Shown here: in pieces, positions 11,777-23,754 of the stretch
Numbering within the stretch: position 1 is the first letter of the stretch
How the letters are laid out: each line of letters opens with the position of its first letter
From: Salvelinus alpinus
Taxonomy: Eukaryota > Chordata > Actinopteri > Salmoniformes > Salmonidae
Reading direction: 5' to 3'
NCBI RefSeq assembly: GCF_045679555.1
Contig: NC_092087.1
Coordinates: 22,964,925 to 23,028,924, forward strand
Length of the DNA: 64,000 nucleotides
Translations under genes and position numbers: made by a program
Notes under the pieces: generated by a model
Database searches by the model: none
Told to the model about the DNA's origin: nothing
What the model saw: the letters and a program-made list of their open reading frames with translations, nothing else

Positions 11777-12151
11777 TGTCATGCCCTGACCTTAGAGATC
11801 CTTTTTATGTCTCTATTTTTGTTTGGTCAGGGCGTGAGTTGGGATGGGCATTCTATGTTTTGTGTTCTATGTTTTCTATTTCTGTGTGTTTGGCAGGGTG
11901 TGGTTTTCAATCAGAGGCAGCTGTCTATCGTTGTCTCTAATTGAGAACCATACTTAGGCAGCCTTTTCCCACCTGTGTTTTGTGGCTATTTGTTTTCTGT
12001 CTTTGTGTCTGTACCAGACAGAACTGTTTCGTTTCGTTCATTCTCTTTGTTATTTTGTTTAGTGTTCTGTTTTAATAAATTAACATGAACACTTACCACG
12101 CTGCGCTTTGGTCCGATGATGATTCCTCATCTTCAGACGACGATCGTTACA
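11777..12151. mobile_element. Solo LTR, 375 bp, with 5-bp target-site duplication
   Basis: The insert begins TGTCATGCCC and ends TCGTTACA, the TG...CA ends of an LTR. It is flanked on both sides by acctg (11772-11776 and 12152-12156). Removing insert and one flank restores the LINE tail seen in copy A (gcctacctggttaaat). A polyadenylation signal (ttttaataaatt, near 12071) lies in the right part, as expected for an LTR. No internal retroelement sequence is present, so it is a solo LTR left by recombination. The family is not identified. Confidence 0.85.
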
Positions 12152-12264
12152 ACCTGGTTAAATAAAGGTTAAATAAATCAATTTTAAAAACTTTGTGATT
12201 GTGTTTTTGCCTGGCTATCCAAACACATTGCTCCGGCCAAACGCCCAGCTACGCCTAGGAACGT

Positions 12265-12373
12265 TCCCACTGTGTACACACTGGTTGAATCAACATTGTT
12301 TCCATGTAATTTCAGTGAAATTACGTTGAACCAACGTAGAATAGACGTTGAATTAACGTCTGTGCTGAGTGGG
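12265..12373 (+). repeat. Short dispersed palindromic repeat, copy 1
   Basis: About 109 bp with ctggttgaatcaacattgtt, then acgttgaaccaacgtagaat, and ending gtgctgagtggg. The outer ends (cccactg... and ...cagtggg-like) are roughly inverted. An inverted relative lies at 23663-23754. It is non-coding and MITE-like in size. Confidence 0.7.
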
Positions 12374-15300
12374 TTTCTTCTCAGTTCGAGTCGTCAGGCA
12401 AATCGTGTTAATGTTCGATGCACAATGTTTTGTAAATGTGTCACATACAAACAATGAAGGCTGGCTGAGACAGGTCAAAGTGTGTGGTTTGGGTTGGCAC
12501 ACTCCACTGACCCTGTTGTGTTACAAACTACACTCTTATTCTCGCAGAGTAGGATATGGGAAATTATAAATAAATTCCCATTGATTTGGGACCCCCTGTC
12601 ACACTAAGAGGAGGCTCACAGTGTCTCTGTCAATCATAGCTACAACTAGAATACGTCAGGATGCTAAATCCACCCAGAGGTTCACTACCTTAAAGTTCCC
12701 TCTAGGGCAGCAAGCAGCGTCAAATGACCATGATGAGGCCTGTCCACTATTAGTCTGTGTGGTCCAGCCCACCAGGGGGTTACAGGGGGAGCTGCTGGGC
12801 CCCTCAGTGTCTCTCTCCTTCTTGTCCTCCTTTGATATCAGGAGTGGTGGAATAGAAGGGTAGCGCAGGGAGGGGTGCAGAGTGAGGGGTGAGGAGACAA
12901 GGGGCTCCCTAGTTGCCAAGCAAACTCCATATGGGCAGCTCACTTGTGTTACTGGGGGTCCAAGGCAGTTCCCAGAATTCACATGATAATGAAGCGGAGG
13001 GCCATTCAGAGCGCCAGCCTAAAGCTGGGCCTAAGAGCTTTTGATAGCCCCCAGCAGCCTGTAGCCTGCCTACCCCGGGCCCAGCCAGCTTTCCTGCCAG
13101 AGCCAAACCACCTGTTTGATTTTCCCAGGGCCTGCGAGCGACAGAGGAGTGGAGAGGAGGGAGGAGGAGGGGAAGGGCCTGCGAAGGAATGTCTCCCTCC
13201 CATTCTGTCACTGAGTGTGTACTTCCCATTCACTTCCTCTTTATAATCCTACACACCTCCCCTCATGTGCACACATACGCACTGTTACACACACTCACAC
13301 ACACACTAGCGTGTAAAACCCAGACACACACTCTATCCCCCTTTGTTAACTCCCTGAAACAATCCCAGGGAAAGAACTTTAAAACTAGGGCACCTTCTGC
13401 TGCCTTTAAGTGGATTCCTGGAAGTGGGCCCTAGCTGGGTGAGAAGCAGGGTGACGTCCTAGCTGAGCGTGCCTTAGACAACGTGTGAAACAAGAGCATC
13501 CTTGAGGTGCTGTTGCCGGCATGACTATGAGAGTGGTGCTATAGCTAGAAGAGGGGGAGAGGAAGGAGAGAGGGAAGAGTAGGGGAGACCAAGGAGTCAA
13601 AGGAGAGGGAGAGGGGGAGACAGGGAAACAGAGTAGTGTCTTATGTTTAGACGTTGAGGGAATGAGGCTGTAGGGAGGGGGTTAGAGGGCTTGTAGGGGG
13701 GTCTGTGTTTATGTGGCGGTCAAATTCCTTTATCGTGAGAATACAGCCAACACACAGGGACAGACGGGACAGATGGACAGATGAATCATCCTTTACTGTA
13801 ATCAATTAGAGGACCAAAGTTGTTCACAAACTGTTTCAATATAAAAAATCGTTCAAACTTCTCGAGTCATATGTTGAACTGTTATAACATTGGTTTTTAT
13901 TGTTATAAATAATCTTAAGAAAGCTTAAGGAGATGCCACTAGAAGCATAGTTTAGATGTTGAACTCTTAAAGACAAATCTCATAGCTTTGATAGTTATCA
14001 ACGACAACATTTCTTTGCCTCAAGTTCTCCTGATGAAATATTTTCTAGGACTGTGCAATGAACTGTTCTGATCTAAACAGATTAGCCAACTTCCTGTGAG
14101 CACAGGTGTGTGACTGACTGTGTGCGTTGTTTAGTGGACACCTATGGTTTCCTACATGGAGGGAGGTGGGGGGGATTATTTTAGTCAAACCTGAAATGGT
14201 GCCTTGCTGGGAGCTAAACACCTGCACTCCACTCCCAGGCTGAGGGTGGACCCTCCCATAGGGCACTGTGCCCTGGTATCTCACATCACACCACTTCACC
14301 TAACACTGTATTATGTTACTGAGCTTCCCGCACTGAGGGTGTTCTTTCTAACACTTTGTTTAGGTCAGGTAGATGGGGAAGCCTGCATAGAATACAAAGC
14401 AATAACTATGTAAGTCTGTTGACTGAGACTCACGCTCACACCTGTGGCTCCTGTACCGCATCTTCAGAAAAAGATGGAGGATGAATGGAATGGATGTATG
14501 AATTCCAACATCCAATACCATCATGATTGTGATGTTCATTCAACATAGCTTAGATAAACAAAACAATAAACAACAGAGGAAGCCTCATCATTGCCCTTTC
14601 GAAAGTGCAGAAGTGTCAAGTGCCTAAAGGGAGAGAAACAAAAAACCAACACCCAAATAACCTGATTATATACATGCCACAATCAAAACAAAAGTGGTGG
14701 GACAATCTTTTCACTGTCAATGGCGGAGCTCATTTGTCAAGCCAATCCAAGAGGTTGGTTCTCAGGCGACTTGCACAATGCCCACTGACAAACAGGAGGG
14801 CTCTCCTTTTAGCTAAGCCTGCCACCGGGAAGCCGATCTGAAGTATTAATCTTTGGGTGGAACAGCGGAGGAGAGGGCTCAGCCTGGCCCAGCCATTGTC
14901 CCCAGCCCTGGGCCCTCTGAATGGGGCTTTGTGAGCTGCCCAGCTGCCACTGTCCAGGCTCCATCTTTAGGGTTTGGCTCCCATGTCCCCTGGCTGTGCT
15001 GACTGGACGCCTCTGTGCAGCTGTGGGGATGTGTGTGTAATAGGGAGAGAGGTCAGGTGACTGACCATTCATCACACACACACAGCCTACACACAGGCAC
15101 TCACGCATCATCTGAAATAAAGGCTCTCTATCTTAAAGGTTAAATATTCTCAATTATGAGTACATGCCTATACTCCACCACAAAGCATTCCATCTTGTTA
15201 TTAATTCAGCATCTTGATGCTTCTGAACAACACTCCACACTCGTGAACAGTGTATATCTCTGCCATGTAATTTAAAACAGATTTGATCAGGTCCCAGTGT

Positions 15301-17310
15301 GTATGATCGTAAGCTAGATGACTTGGAACTCTCCATGTCCAGTTCAATGCGCTAGGTAGTCTGAGGTGAGGATGGGCTCTGGTCTGGGGAGGCAGAGGAG
15401 GCTGGCTGGTTGAGTTGATGATTTTCAGCAGCAGTTTGCCCTCTATCATCTCCCTGCTGCTGGTGACAGCTGCCCAGCAGCAGTGGGCCCTGGTCCCCAT
15501 AGTCCTCCATAGTCCTCCCCCGCTGTGAACAGCTGGTTCCCCCTAATGGATCTACTGAACCTGAGCTGGGCCCCACTGTCTGTTTGTTTGTCTGTCTGTC
15601 ATTGTGTCTGTCTGTGTGAGGACCATGTAGTCCAAACACAGGCCCTATTCACATATAGCATAGCAGGCCACTAGAGGAGCTTCTAATGACTAGGCCTCAT
15701 TAAAAGACATCGCAGTTTCTAAAGAGGTAGAGTCATTGTTTCCCCTGTGGAGAGGTAGAGCTGGAGAGTCGTATGCAACGTAATGAATCGGAACACCTTA
15801 TCAGGTTTATTACCTACACTCAAAACGGAACACAGAACAGCACCTTCTCCATGTAGAACACTTTAGAGAGGCCTAACTGTGAGAATGAAAGGAGAGGTAA
15901 GGGGGGGTAGTGTAGAGGATGTCTAGGGATGGAAGGGACTCTGGCATTATTAGATTTGCAACAAGCCGTAACACTGTCTTCCATTGTCTGTCCCTTCCCC
16001 AAACCCCTGACCGTAGAACACTCCCCCCTGGCTAAAACTCTCTCCAGACAATTGCCACTGGAGTGGAAAGTATTCCAGAGCACAATGCCGATGCTCTCAA
16101 TGGGTGCTTTTGCATGCCACCAGTGCGCCGTCACCAGCAGATGGGGAGCTAATTAGAAGCCATTAAAGGGCTTTGATAGTGTGTGTGGGAACCAGGCGGA
16201 GACAGGGGGTTAGGCCGAGGTCCGCTGGTCCCACTGTGAACGCGTAGGCACAGAAGCTGCTGCTGGATGCAGAGTGCCCAAGATGTGCCTGTCCCTGAGT
16301 GTGAGGGAGAGGGCAGCCAGGGCCAAGGACACAGTCCTAGACAACTGTGGGACTGGATGGATCTCTACATCTATGGCCGCAGCACTTACGATCAGTGAAT
16401 ACATCATGTTACATTTATAATCCAGAGATCTGACAATATTGATGTCAATTAATAGACTGTTAGGATGAACAGCAACGTAGCCATGAACTAACTTTGTTCA
16501 TCCTCTCAGCTGTCAGCAACACCACCTCCCCCTGCAACATGCCCCTGTTTCTCAGAGTATTTCAGTTCAGAGCAGGACAAGCCTGTGGAGCTCAGGAAAA
16601 TAAATAGCCTCACATACAGTAACTGTTCAGACGCCTCCAGACCTTACAGCAGCAAGCCTGTTCTGCTGATGACACATCTGTGAACAGGAGCTGCCCTGTC
16701 ATCGGACAGGATGTGACTGACTCCCCACGGCCAGGCGCTCATTAGAGGCCAGTCTCCCCAGGGGGACGCCATGGCTGACCAGGCCAGAGCAGGGCAGGGC
16801 ATAGCAGGCCATGGCAGAGACGAGCAGTCACCACAGGGAACCAATCATAACAAACCCATTGAGTAAGCAGAAATGACACACTCAGCCCCACCCACTCCAT
16901 ATTATCATCATTATTGTCCCTGCTACTAAGGTGTCTCAATTACTATCAACATTATACATTTGACATTGAGGCAGCTATGAAAAAACCATGACAGCGTTCC
17001 ACTATCACATCACACATTCTCTATACGTGACACCGCACCACTTCCATATGAATGACGCCCCTCTTCTCCACATACCTGCGCAGGTGTGATCATTATCGAC
17101 CAAATAGGAAGAGCCAGACTGGGAACTGGAAACTAATCTCACAGCTGTAGGGAGATGGTGTGTGTGTGTGCATGTGTGCGCGCTAGTGCGTGAGTACTTG
17201 TGCTCAAGTTAAATTACATTATAAAATAGATTCTATATTATGTCATGTTATATGATTGAATGATTATTGCTAAGTGTGACGTCCACAACCAACAACGATA
17301 TCCATAATCA
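12374..17310. other. Intergenic region, no gene recognised
   Basis: The sequence is mostly unclassified. It includes a polypurine tract (about 13546-13630), CA-rich runs near 13255-13330, and a TG run near 17160. Open stretches up to about 108 codons occur, but they overlap on both strands and show no domain or splice-site logic. Regulatory DNA for id1 could lie here but cannot be recognised by eye. Confidence 0.45.
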
Positions 17311-17493
17311 TTGTCAAACTCATTCCACGGAGGGTCGAGTGTGTGCAGGTTTTCGCTCCTCCCTTGTACTTGATTGATGAATTAAGGTCACTAATTAGTA
17401 AGGGACTCTCTTCACCTGGTTGTCTAGGTCTTATTTGAAAGGAAAAAACAAAAACCAGCAGGCACTAGGCCCTCCATGGAATTAGTTTGACAA
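17311..17493. mobile_element. Fold-back MITE-like element
   Basis: The left end ttgtcaaactcattccacgg and the right end (reverse complement ttgtcaaactaattccatgg) form inverted repeats of roughly 45 bp with a few mismatches. The whole element is 183 bp with no coding capacity. The structure fits a miniature inverted-repeat DNA transposon. No family is assigned. Confidence 0.75.
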
Positions 17494-17854
17494 CACTGTT
17501 TTAGAAGGTCCATGTTTCAGGAAGCCCTTTGAGCAGTAGCTATTGTTCCATGGTAATAATAGCAGCAGCAACATGGTTAAAACATTACTGGAATGGCCTT
17601 TTCCCTCTGAACATCAACTTCTCCCCTCACTACTTCCTGTACTCTGCTTTTGTGGAACTACTTTCTGTAGCGATAAAGAGGGCGTATTAGCCAATACAGT
17701 TCCCCTCTACAAATGGGACAATTTACAGTATAATGACAAAGCTGTGGGTGGGGGGGAAGTTTCTGTACTGGCACAAACTGTTGAAAACACTGCTGTGCTG
17801 TACACAGTGTTCCTTCTGAGTGACAGACTGAAACTCTTGCATGCCAGCCTTTTT

Positions 17855-19012
17855 GATAGTAATAATAATTTATTTGTAAAACACAAACAAAATTCAGCAA
17901 CAATACATCAAAAATTAGAAAAAACAATAACGATACCTCAAACCATTACCTACTAAAACAAAATATAGACTTTAAGCAGATTAAGTGATCAAACATTAAA
18001 AGCTAGTTGTGTTTTAAACAAGGAAATTGAAGCAGACTCCTTGACATCTGTAGGTAGAGCATTCCAGAGCTGTGGGACGACATGTCAGAAGGCCCTGTCA
18101 GCCATGCTGCAAAGGTTTGTGCCTGGTGTGACCAGGCTGTTTGAGTTTGATGTTTGTAGCGTGCGTGCTGGGGAATAGTCCTCTAGAAGTTTGCATATGT
18201 ATTTACGTGCATCACCCTTAAGGGCCTTAAAAGTCAGCAGCAGAATTTAAAATGTGATCCTGTATTGAAGAGGAAGCCAATGGAGGTTGAATAAAATAGG
18301 GGTGCTGTGAGTTTTTTGTGTAGTTTGTGAGAGCATCCTGGCAGCTTCGTTCTGGATCATCTGGAGTCGATACAGAAGCCTTACTGCGATTCCTGTCAGC
18401 TGTGCATTACAATAGTCAAGCTGAGATGTTACCAGGGCATGGACAAGCTTCTCAGCATCCGCAGTGGACAAGAATAACCTGATTCAAGCAATGTTATACA
18501 GGTGGAAATTTTTTGAAAGTGCTCATCTTACTCTGTGCACTCTTAGAGCCAAAGTGCACAAGCTCTGTTTTGCTGCAATTAAGTTTTAGGAAGTTCAACT
18601 GCATGCATCTCTTGGTTGCATCTAGACAGTTCTGTCAGTTTGGTTGTTACAGTCTCAGTGTCCCCTTTTGTTCTCAAATATATTTGTGGGTCAACAGCAT
18701 AAAAATGAAAGTTTAGTCCAAATCTTTGGATTAGTATATCAAGTGGCAGCATGTATATAGAGAACAGGAGTTGCCCCAGAACAGAGCCCTGTGGCACCCC
18801 TTGAGTGACTGTGGCAGGGTTGGGTTCATAATTTCCAAGTGTCACAAATTCTTGTCTATCAGTCAGATAGGAGCAAAACCACTGGAGTGCTGTGCCAGAG
18901 AATCCCAAAAAGTTCTTAAGTCTGCTGATGAAAATCTCATGATTCACTGTGTCAAAGGCTGCTGTCTTGTCCAGAAAGAAGTAAAAGGATGCTAGTGTCT
19001 CCGTCATCAGCT
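17855..19012 (-). mobile_element. L2-type LINE remnant, minus strand
   Basis: Minus-strand RT pieces are TAAFDTVNHEIF (motif A, near 18960), VTQGVPQGSVLG (near 18800) and FHFYAVDPQIYL (near 18700, where YADD has decayed to YAVD). A C-terminal part has LDYCNAQLTGI and LHWLPLQYRITF (18247-18410). The low-coordinate edge has a short taataataat tract at 17858-17870, which fits a LINE 3' tail. Frameshifts show it is inactive. Confidence 0.85.
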
Positions 19013-20365
19013 GCCATCATCAAGTAATTTGATGGATGCTTTAATTGCATGTGTTGACATTGATACATACAGAATACAATGTACAAAGATGAAATACAAC
19101 GTGGGATCAAATTTTTACCACACATCATTATAATTCATTGGTGCAATTACATGTCAGTTTGCATTCCAGCATTAACTACAATGAATGACTGGCCATGGAA
19201 GAGTGGGTGATGGTGGGAGGCATTGCTATTCTGTCAGTTAAAATCAGGAGCTAATATGTTTCACTTTTCTTTTCCCTCCTCTGGCTCTTCCCTCTCTCCT
19301 CTCTCTCTTCCATTGCCTTGATGTGGTGCAAACAGGCTGAAAAGGGCCCAGCTGTGTGGAGTTATTGTTGGTGTCAGTAGGAAGTGCTGATAGCTTTTGC
19401 AGCTGAACAAAAGCTGGATGAGGGGAATGGAGGGGCGCTCCAGACACTGTGGCTCCAGTCTAGATTCTCTCCCACAATCCCTGCACCGCACTCCCATTGT
19501 TCTGGCTGCCTGCCCCCGCCCCCTTCTCCCTCTGCCATGTCATCTGCGACCTGGGACAGAGGGCAATATATATATATATTAGGTTTAGGGGCTACTGCAG
19601 CAAGTAAAAAAAGGTTCCTTGTTAACTATTATTACTGGTAAAAATAAAATTAAGTCATAATGTTTGCTTGTGAGGCTGGTTGCCTACACCTATGCGTAAT
19701 TTATTTGGATCCTTATAACAATGGGTTTAGTTTATAAATGTAGTACTAAAAACAATTGCAATTATATACATAAGAAAATTAACCTAGATATCACCAGAAA
19801 AACTAGGGGGGAAAAACTAATTAAAAACAGAAAATATTACCTTTATAGTTATTTTTGCATATGGTCTTAAAATGTTGCATAACATATAATTGCACTTTAA
19901 AACACTGTTTGCAATCAATAGCTTTGTTAATGAATACATAACTTTTTCTTGGACATTCTAGCTTTTAGAAAAGCTGCATATTTCATATAACACATTTTGC
20001 TGGTTGCTAGTGTGTTCATGTAATGAGACATCCACAGAGAGACAGACTCCTGCATATAGACATATTTACATGTGAAGGAATGCTGCCACAACTTATCCTA
20101 TCAATTTGGTAAAAATGCGGTACAAAAGCATGCTTTCACTTTACAGCTCTCCGTCTTTATCTTTCTTTCCCTAAATAGTATTTTCGAGTAAACTGGCAAC
20201 AATGGCCGTTTCCAGGTGCGTGGGGCGGTAATATCATCAGAGTGATTTAAGGTGATAAATGAATGATGATCACCGCAGCCAGTTTGTTCTCAGGGTTTGC
20301 GCGCTATGCAGGTGAATGGGGGAATGAGAGCCTGTTGTTTGAGGTCTCCATAGCGACCGCCCGCT
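19013..20365. other. Distal 5' flank of id1, no gene recognised
   Basis: AT-rich in the middle, with a short TA run at 19566-19580. It becomes more GC-rich towards 20200-20365. No reading frame is convincing. Confidence 0.4.
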
Positions 20366-20435
20366 CGGCGCCAGGCTGACAGGCGTCAAGGCTCGGATGA
20401 ATGGGTGACGTCACGGCGCTGGCGCCTGCCAGTCT
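20366..20435 (+). promoter_or_regulatory. Candidate BMP/SMAD-response element cluster and CRE upstream of id1
   Basis: Within 70 bp are GGCGCC (20367-20372) followed by aggctgacaggcgtc, a palindromic CRE TGACGTCA (20406-20413), and GGCGCC-tgcca-GTCT (20421-20435). The last matches the SMAD1/5-SMAD4 spacing GGCGCC-N5-GTCT exactly. The first segment closely resembles the core of the mammalian Id1 BMP-response element. The cluster lies about 0.85-0.9 kb before the TATA box, similar to the roughly 1 kb distance in mammals. Function is inferred from sequence and position only. Confidence 0.75.
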
Positions 20436-21156
20436 GCCTCGTCTTGTTTGGACAATCTGGGGGAAGATTCAGAGCAATGCAATTTCAATGTGCATACAAG
20501 GCTGAGCACACACGGAGAACATGTGAAGGAATTCGTGAAGTTGCTCACAGGAACTTCCCTTCACGAGAGGAAAGAGTCTGTGCTAAAAAGTGCAGTTTGT
20601 AAAAGTGCAGTTTGTAAGTAGGCAATAAAGAGACAACAGATTCTCTGCCATCTATGTTAACAGGAGAAAGTGCACCAAAGACAGACATGTATAAATAAAC
20701 CCTTATAATAAAGAAGTACTGCTACACTAAATTGTGAATGTGCGTGTTAGGCCTATAGATCTAGCAAATTGTTTGAATGGACTTGAACCATATACTACCC
20801 AATGGTAATAAACCAGTTTATGATCCATAGTCTGGGTAGGTATACGTTTATGGCACCTTAATAACATGGTCATATCTGTGGTGCACTCTCTAACGGTTAT
20901 TGGGCGAGAAAATTCTCAAGCGCTATGGTTATTACCATCAGCCATCCAATCAATCCCATCCCACACACATTCACAAACACAGCACACATACACAACACCA
21001 CCCCTTGAGTGTCCCCAGGAACTCTACACCTGCAGAGTCCCTAAACCATGGACAGCTGGATTCCCACATCTCACCCGTAAAAAGACAGAAATTTGTTTCG
21101 ATTTGTAACAGCATCCCTCAAACAGAATGTAAATCCTGATAACCAGCGCGCGCTCC

Positions 21157-21270
21157 CATTGGCCAATAACGCATTTGTGAGCCGTCCTTCTAGCGCTAAA
21201 ACGGCAGTGCTATTGGCCCTTGCTCTGCAAACAGGACAGTTGTGGGCGCCCCCAAATAGTCTACTATAAA
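21157..21270 (+). promoter_or_regulatory. id1 core promoter with CCAAT boxes and TATA box
   Basis: cattggccaat (21157-21167) holds CCAAT boxes on both strands. An inverted CCAAT (attgg, 21212-21216), a GGCGCC motif (21245-21250) and TATAAA (21265-21270) follow. A TATA box here predicts transcription starting near 21295, giving a 5' UTR of about 125 nt before the ATG at 21419. Confidence 0.75.
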
Positions 21271-21418
21271 TTCAAAGCTGTACACTCGTGCGTTGTTGAG
21301 AACTGTCAACATCACTGAGACAACATTCACAAGACTACTAACAAGACGTTTGGAGCCTTCGCTTATCTTTTTACGCACCATCTTTTCATTATCATTGGAA
21401 ACTACAATATCAGCCAAT

Positions 21419-22029
21419 ATGAAGGTTGTCGGACCTACCTGCGCACTGAAGAGCAAGGTTGGAGGCAAGGACATGGTGCGGTGCCTATCCGACCAGAGCC
21501 TTTCCATCTCCAAATGTAAGATCCCGCTGCTGGACGAGCAGATGACCGTGTTTCTGCAGGACATGAACAGCTGTTATAGCAAGCTGAAGGAGCTGGTCCC
21601 CACTCTGCCTACCAACAAGAAGGCCAGTAAGGTGGAGATCCTCCAACACGTCATTGACTACATCTGGGACCTGCAGGTCGAACTGGACGAGCCGGAAAAT
21701 AACCGCCAGCAGAGCAGCGTGCCCCGCACACCTCTGACAACCCTGAACGCAGAGCTGGCCAGCATCACTGTCGAGGTAAATATCACTCTGACACGTCTTT
21801 ATGAGTTTTTACAAGAGCTACCTAGTGTCTCCCTTCTGATCTAACTGTTAGTAGTAATAAGAAAAGTCTAACTGTGCGTAAATGGGTTTGTTTATAACTG
21901 TGCAAAATTATGTTCAGTTTCACATGCGTTTCAGTAGGCAAATCATTTCACTGCAAACACTGACCTAATCGTTTTTATTTTCTCTCTTTCCAGAATGGAT
22001 GCTCGGATGACAGAATCATGTGCCGCTAG
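21419..22029 (+). CDS. id1: Inhibitor of DNA binding 1 (Id1), HLH protein, two coding exons
   Basis: Id1 dimerises with E-proteins and other bHLH factors in the nucleus and stops them binding DNA, because it has no basic region. Coding parts are 21419-21775 and 21994-22029, split by a gt-ag intron (donor gtaaat, acceptor ctctctttccag) in phase 0, giving 130 residues. The N-terminus MKVVGPTCALK is typical of fish Id1. The HLH spans about residues 48-90 (MNSCYSKLKELVPTLP, then ASKVEILQHVIDYI). RTPL at 103-106 is a possible D-box for APC/C. The second exon supplies the conserved Id1 end NGCSDDRIMCR. Reading through the intron would give a false C-terminus. Start choice follows the family N-terminus; an upstream in-frame extension starting at 21293 is 5' UTR. 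Salmonids usually keep duplicate genes, so a paralogue elsewhere is likely. Confidence 0.97.
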
Positions 22030-22510
22030 ACCTCTCGGAGTATCGACCCATCATTCCAGAGCGACCACCACTATGAATGAACAAGGTTACATTATGTGAC
22101 ATTTTATCACTACCAAACCTTGAGCCAAGTAGGGAAGTTGCAAACTCCCATGCTAGAAAATACTTTCGATGGACATTCTAAAGAAGCGAGGAACTGTCAC
22201 TCAAGGCATTCGATCCATTTCGAGATCTCGGATCTCAGAGACGATTGGGTCCGAATAGACTGTGTTAGCCAGGGGACCATGGCAGTTACTGCAAACAGCT
22301 TTGCCTGTTGTGTAGTTGCTCAATAAGTTTTCTTGTGAAACATGTCGAAATTCAACATTTTATAAAGAAAAGTCATTAATTTTCTCAGATTCCTGAGCGA
22401 CAAACTGTATTGTATATTACAATGTCACACTATGTGAAAAAAATGTTTATTTTTTATACAATGTACTTAAATGGTGTTTTTATTAAAACAAGACAATTAT
22501 TTTTAAACAT
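22030..22510 (+). other. Probable id1 3' UTR
   Basis: The sequence after the stop is AT-rich with no competing gene. A variant polyadenylation signal ATTAAA lies at 22482-22487, so the transcript may end near 22505. The end point is an estimate. Confidence 0.5.
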
Positions 22511-23264
22511 GACTTTTATGGTATGTGTGTCACAGATCATTCCCACTCCACATCACATTCAGTTAGGCATAATACATTCATATACTGTTCATATGTGCAC
22601 ATAAGATGCACAGGCTTGGAGAGATGAGGGAGACAAACATTCCCTGGACTAAGTTCAGGAATAACATCCGTTTTTGTAAAATATAGGTGGGGGGGGGTCT
22701 TACTTCTTAATATATCATTCACCTTCAACTATTCAAAATACTTTTTACTATCAGAATTAAGTCATTGAGGAGCTGAGGCAGTTAACAGTTAATGCGGCCT
22801 ACAACAGCAAATTACAAGTTAGCATACAGTATAAATAATAATAAGTCTTGAGTCGAGAGGTCGTGACAGATATTGACAATGATAACTAGCAGAAAATATT
22901 GCTAATCTGTTTGACAATTCAGCACAAGTTATAGGAAAGCATTAGGTCTAATCAGGAATTAAGTAACGTCTGTCCATAAAAAAATGTAATAGCAATTTGG
23001 AACATGCTAAAACACTGATGTAAATTGTGTTTTAGTTGAGGATCCTCTACACTAGCGTTTTCTATTTTGGCAGGGCAGGGGTTAAACTGTTTTTGGAAAG
23101 GCAATTCGTTATAAGATTTATTCTGTCTCCCTGGTGCAATGTTTTCCCATTTCCCTGCATTGGCGACGCGCACAGCTGCAGCCCCGGCGTTCTGAGGCAC
23201 GGCCAGTGTGGGATTGTCTTTGTGTGATAGCTTTGTGCCAAGGGCAGGGGCGGGCGGTGCGGCC

Positions 23265-23280
23265 CAGACTGAGAGGCGCC
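23265..23280 (-). promoter_or_regulatory. Candidate downstream BMP-response site of id1
   Basis: The plus strand reads cagac-tgaga-ggcgcc. On the minus strand this is GGCGCC-N5-GTCTG, the exact SMAD1/5-SMAD4 composite spacing. It sits about 1.2 kb after the id1 stop, in a locally GC-rich island with E-box-like motifs nearby (cacagctg near 23170, cacacctg near 23285). An enhancer role is inferred only. Confidence 0.5.
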
Positions 23281-23662
23281 TCGGCACACCTGGGGAAGTT
23301 CAGGTTAAACTGCTCCACATTCCTCAACACACAGCTGATTGAAACATTAACAAACAGTAATCCACGAACCAGGCCGCAGATGGGTGGGGTGCTCTACCAA
23401 GAAAGAGACTGACTGTTATAGATTATATTCCCACACAGAGACAAAGTATATAGTAAATAGCACGTTTATACTGTAACATAAGTAAGCTAAATAATTTAGA
23501 CTATTTTAAATTAAATCTGCGTAATATGCTTAGCCTACTTGTGGATGAAATATGCCACGTTTTCTGTTATTTTTCCAATAACAATAAATCCCTGTTTGAA
23601 CTGGCTTTTCAAACATACATTTTTTCAGAGGAAAGTTAGAGCCCTCTTACAGGCTACATACA

Positions 23663-23754
23663 TCAATTCAACGTCTGTTCTACGTTGGTTCAACGTACTT
23701 TCATTAAAATGGAGGTGGAAACAATGTTGATTGAACCAGTGTATGCCTAGTGGG
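23663..23754 (-). repeat. Short dispersed palindromic repeat, copy 2
   Basis: The inverted relative of 12265-12373 carries caattcaacgtctgttctac, ggttcaacgt and cctagtggg. Differences are scattered, so it is an independent old copy rather than a recent duplication. Confidence 0.7.

Larger units (their letters stand above)
10385..12175 (+). mobile_element. CR1/L2-like LINE, copy B, 5'-truncated, split by a solo LTR
   Basis: This is the same family as copy A at 1-2333. Homology begins abruptly at about 10385, inside the RT domain between motifs A and B, which is normal 5' truncation. The reading frame stays open to the stop at 11408-11410. The 3' UTR tail (gagaacttgttctcaa near 11749) is interrupted at 11777-12151 by a solo LTR. 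It resumes at acctggttaaataaaggtta (from 12152). Confidence 0.88.

Noticed and set aside
20405-20602. Small open frame upstream of id1
   Set aside because: It overlaps the BMP-response cluster, lacks protein features and precedes the TATA box.
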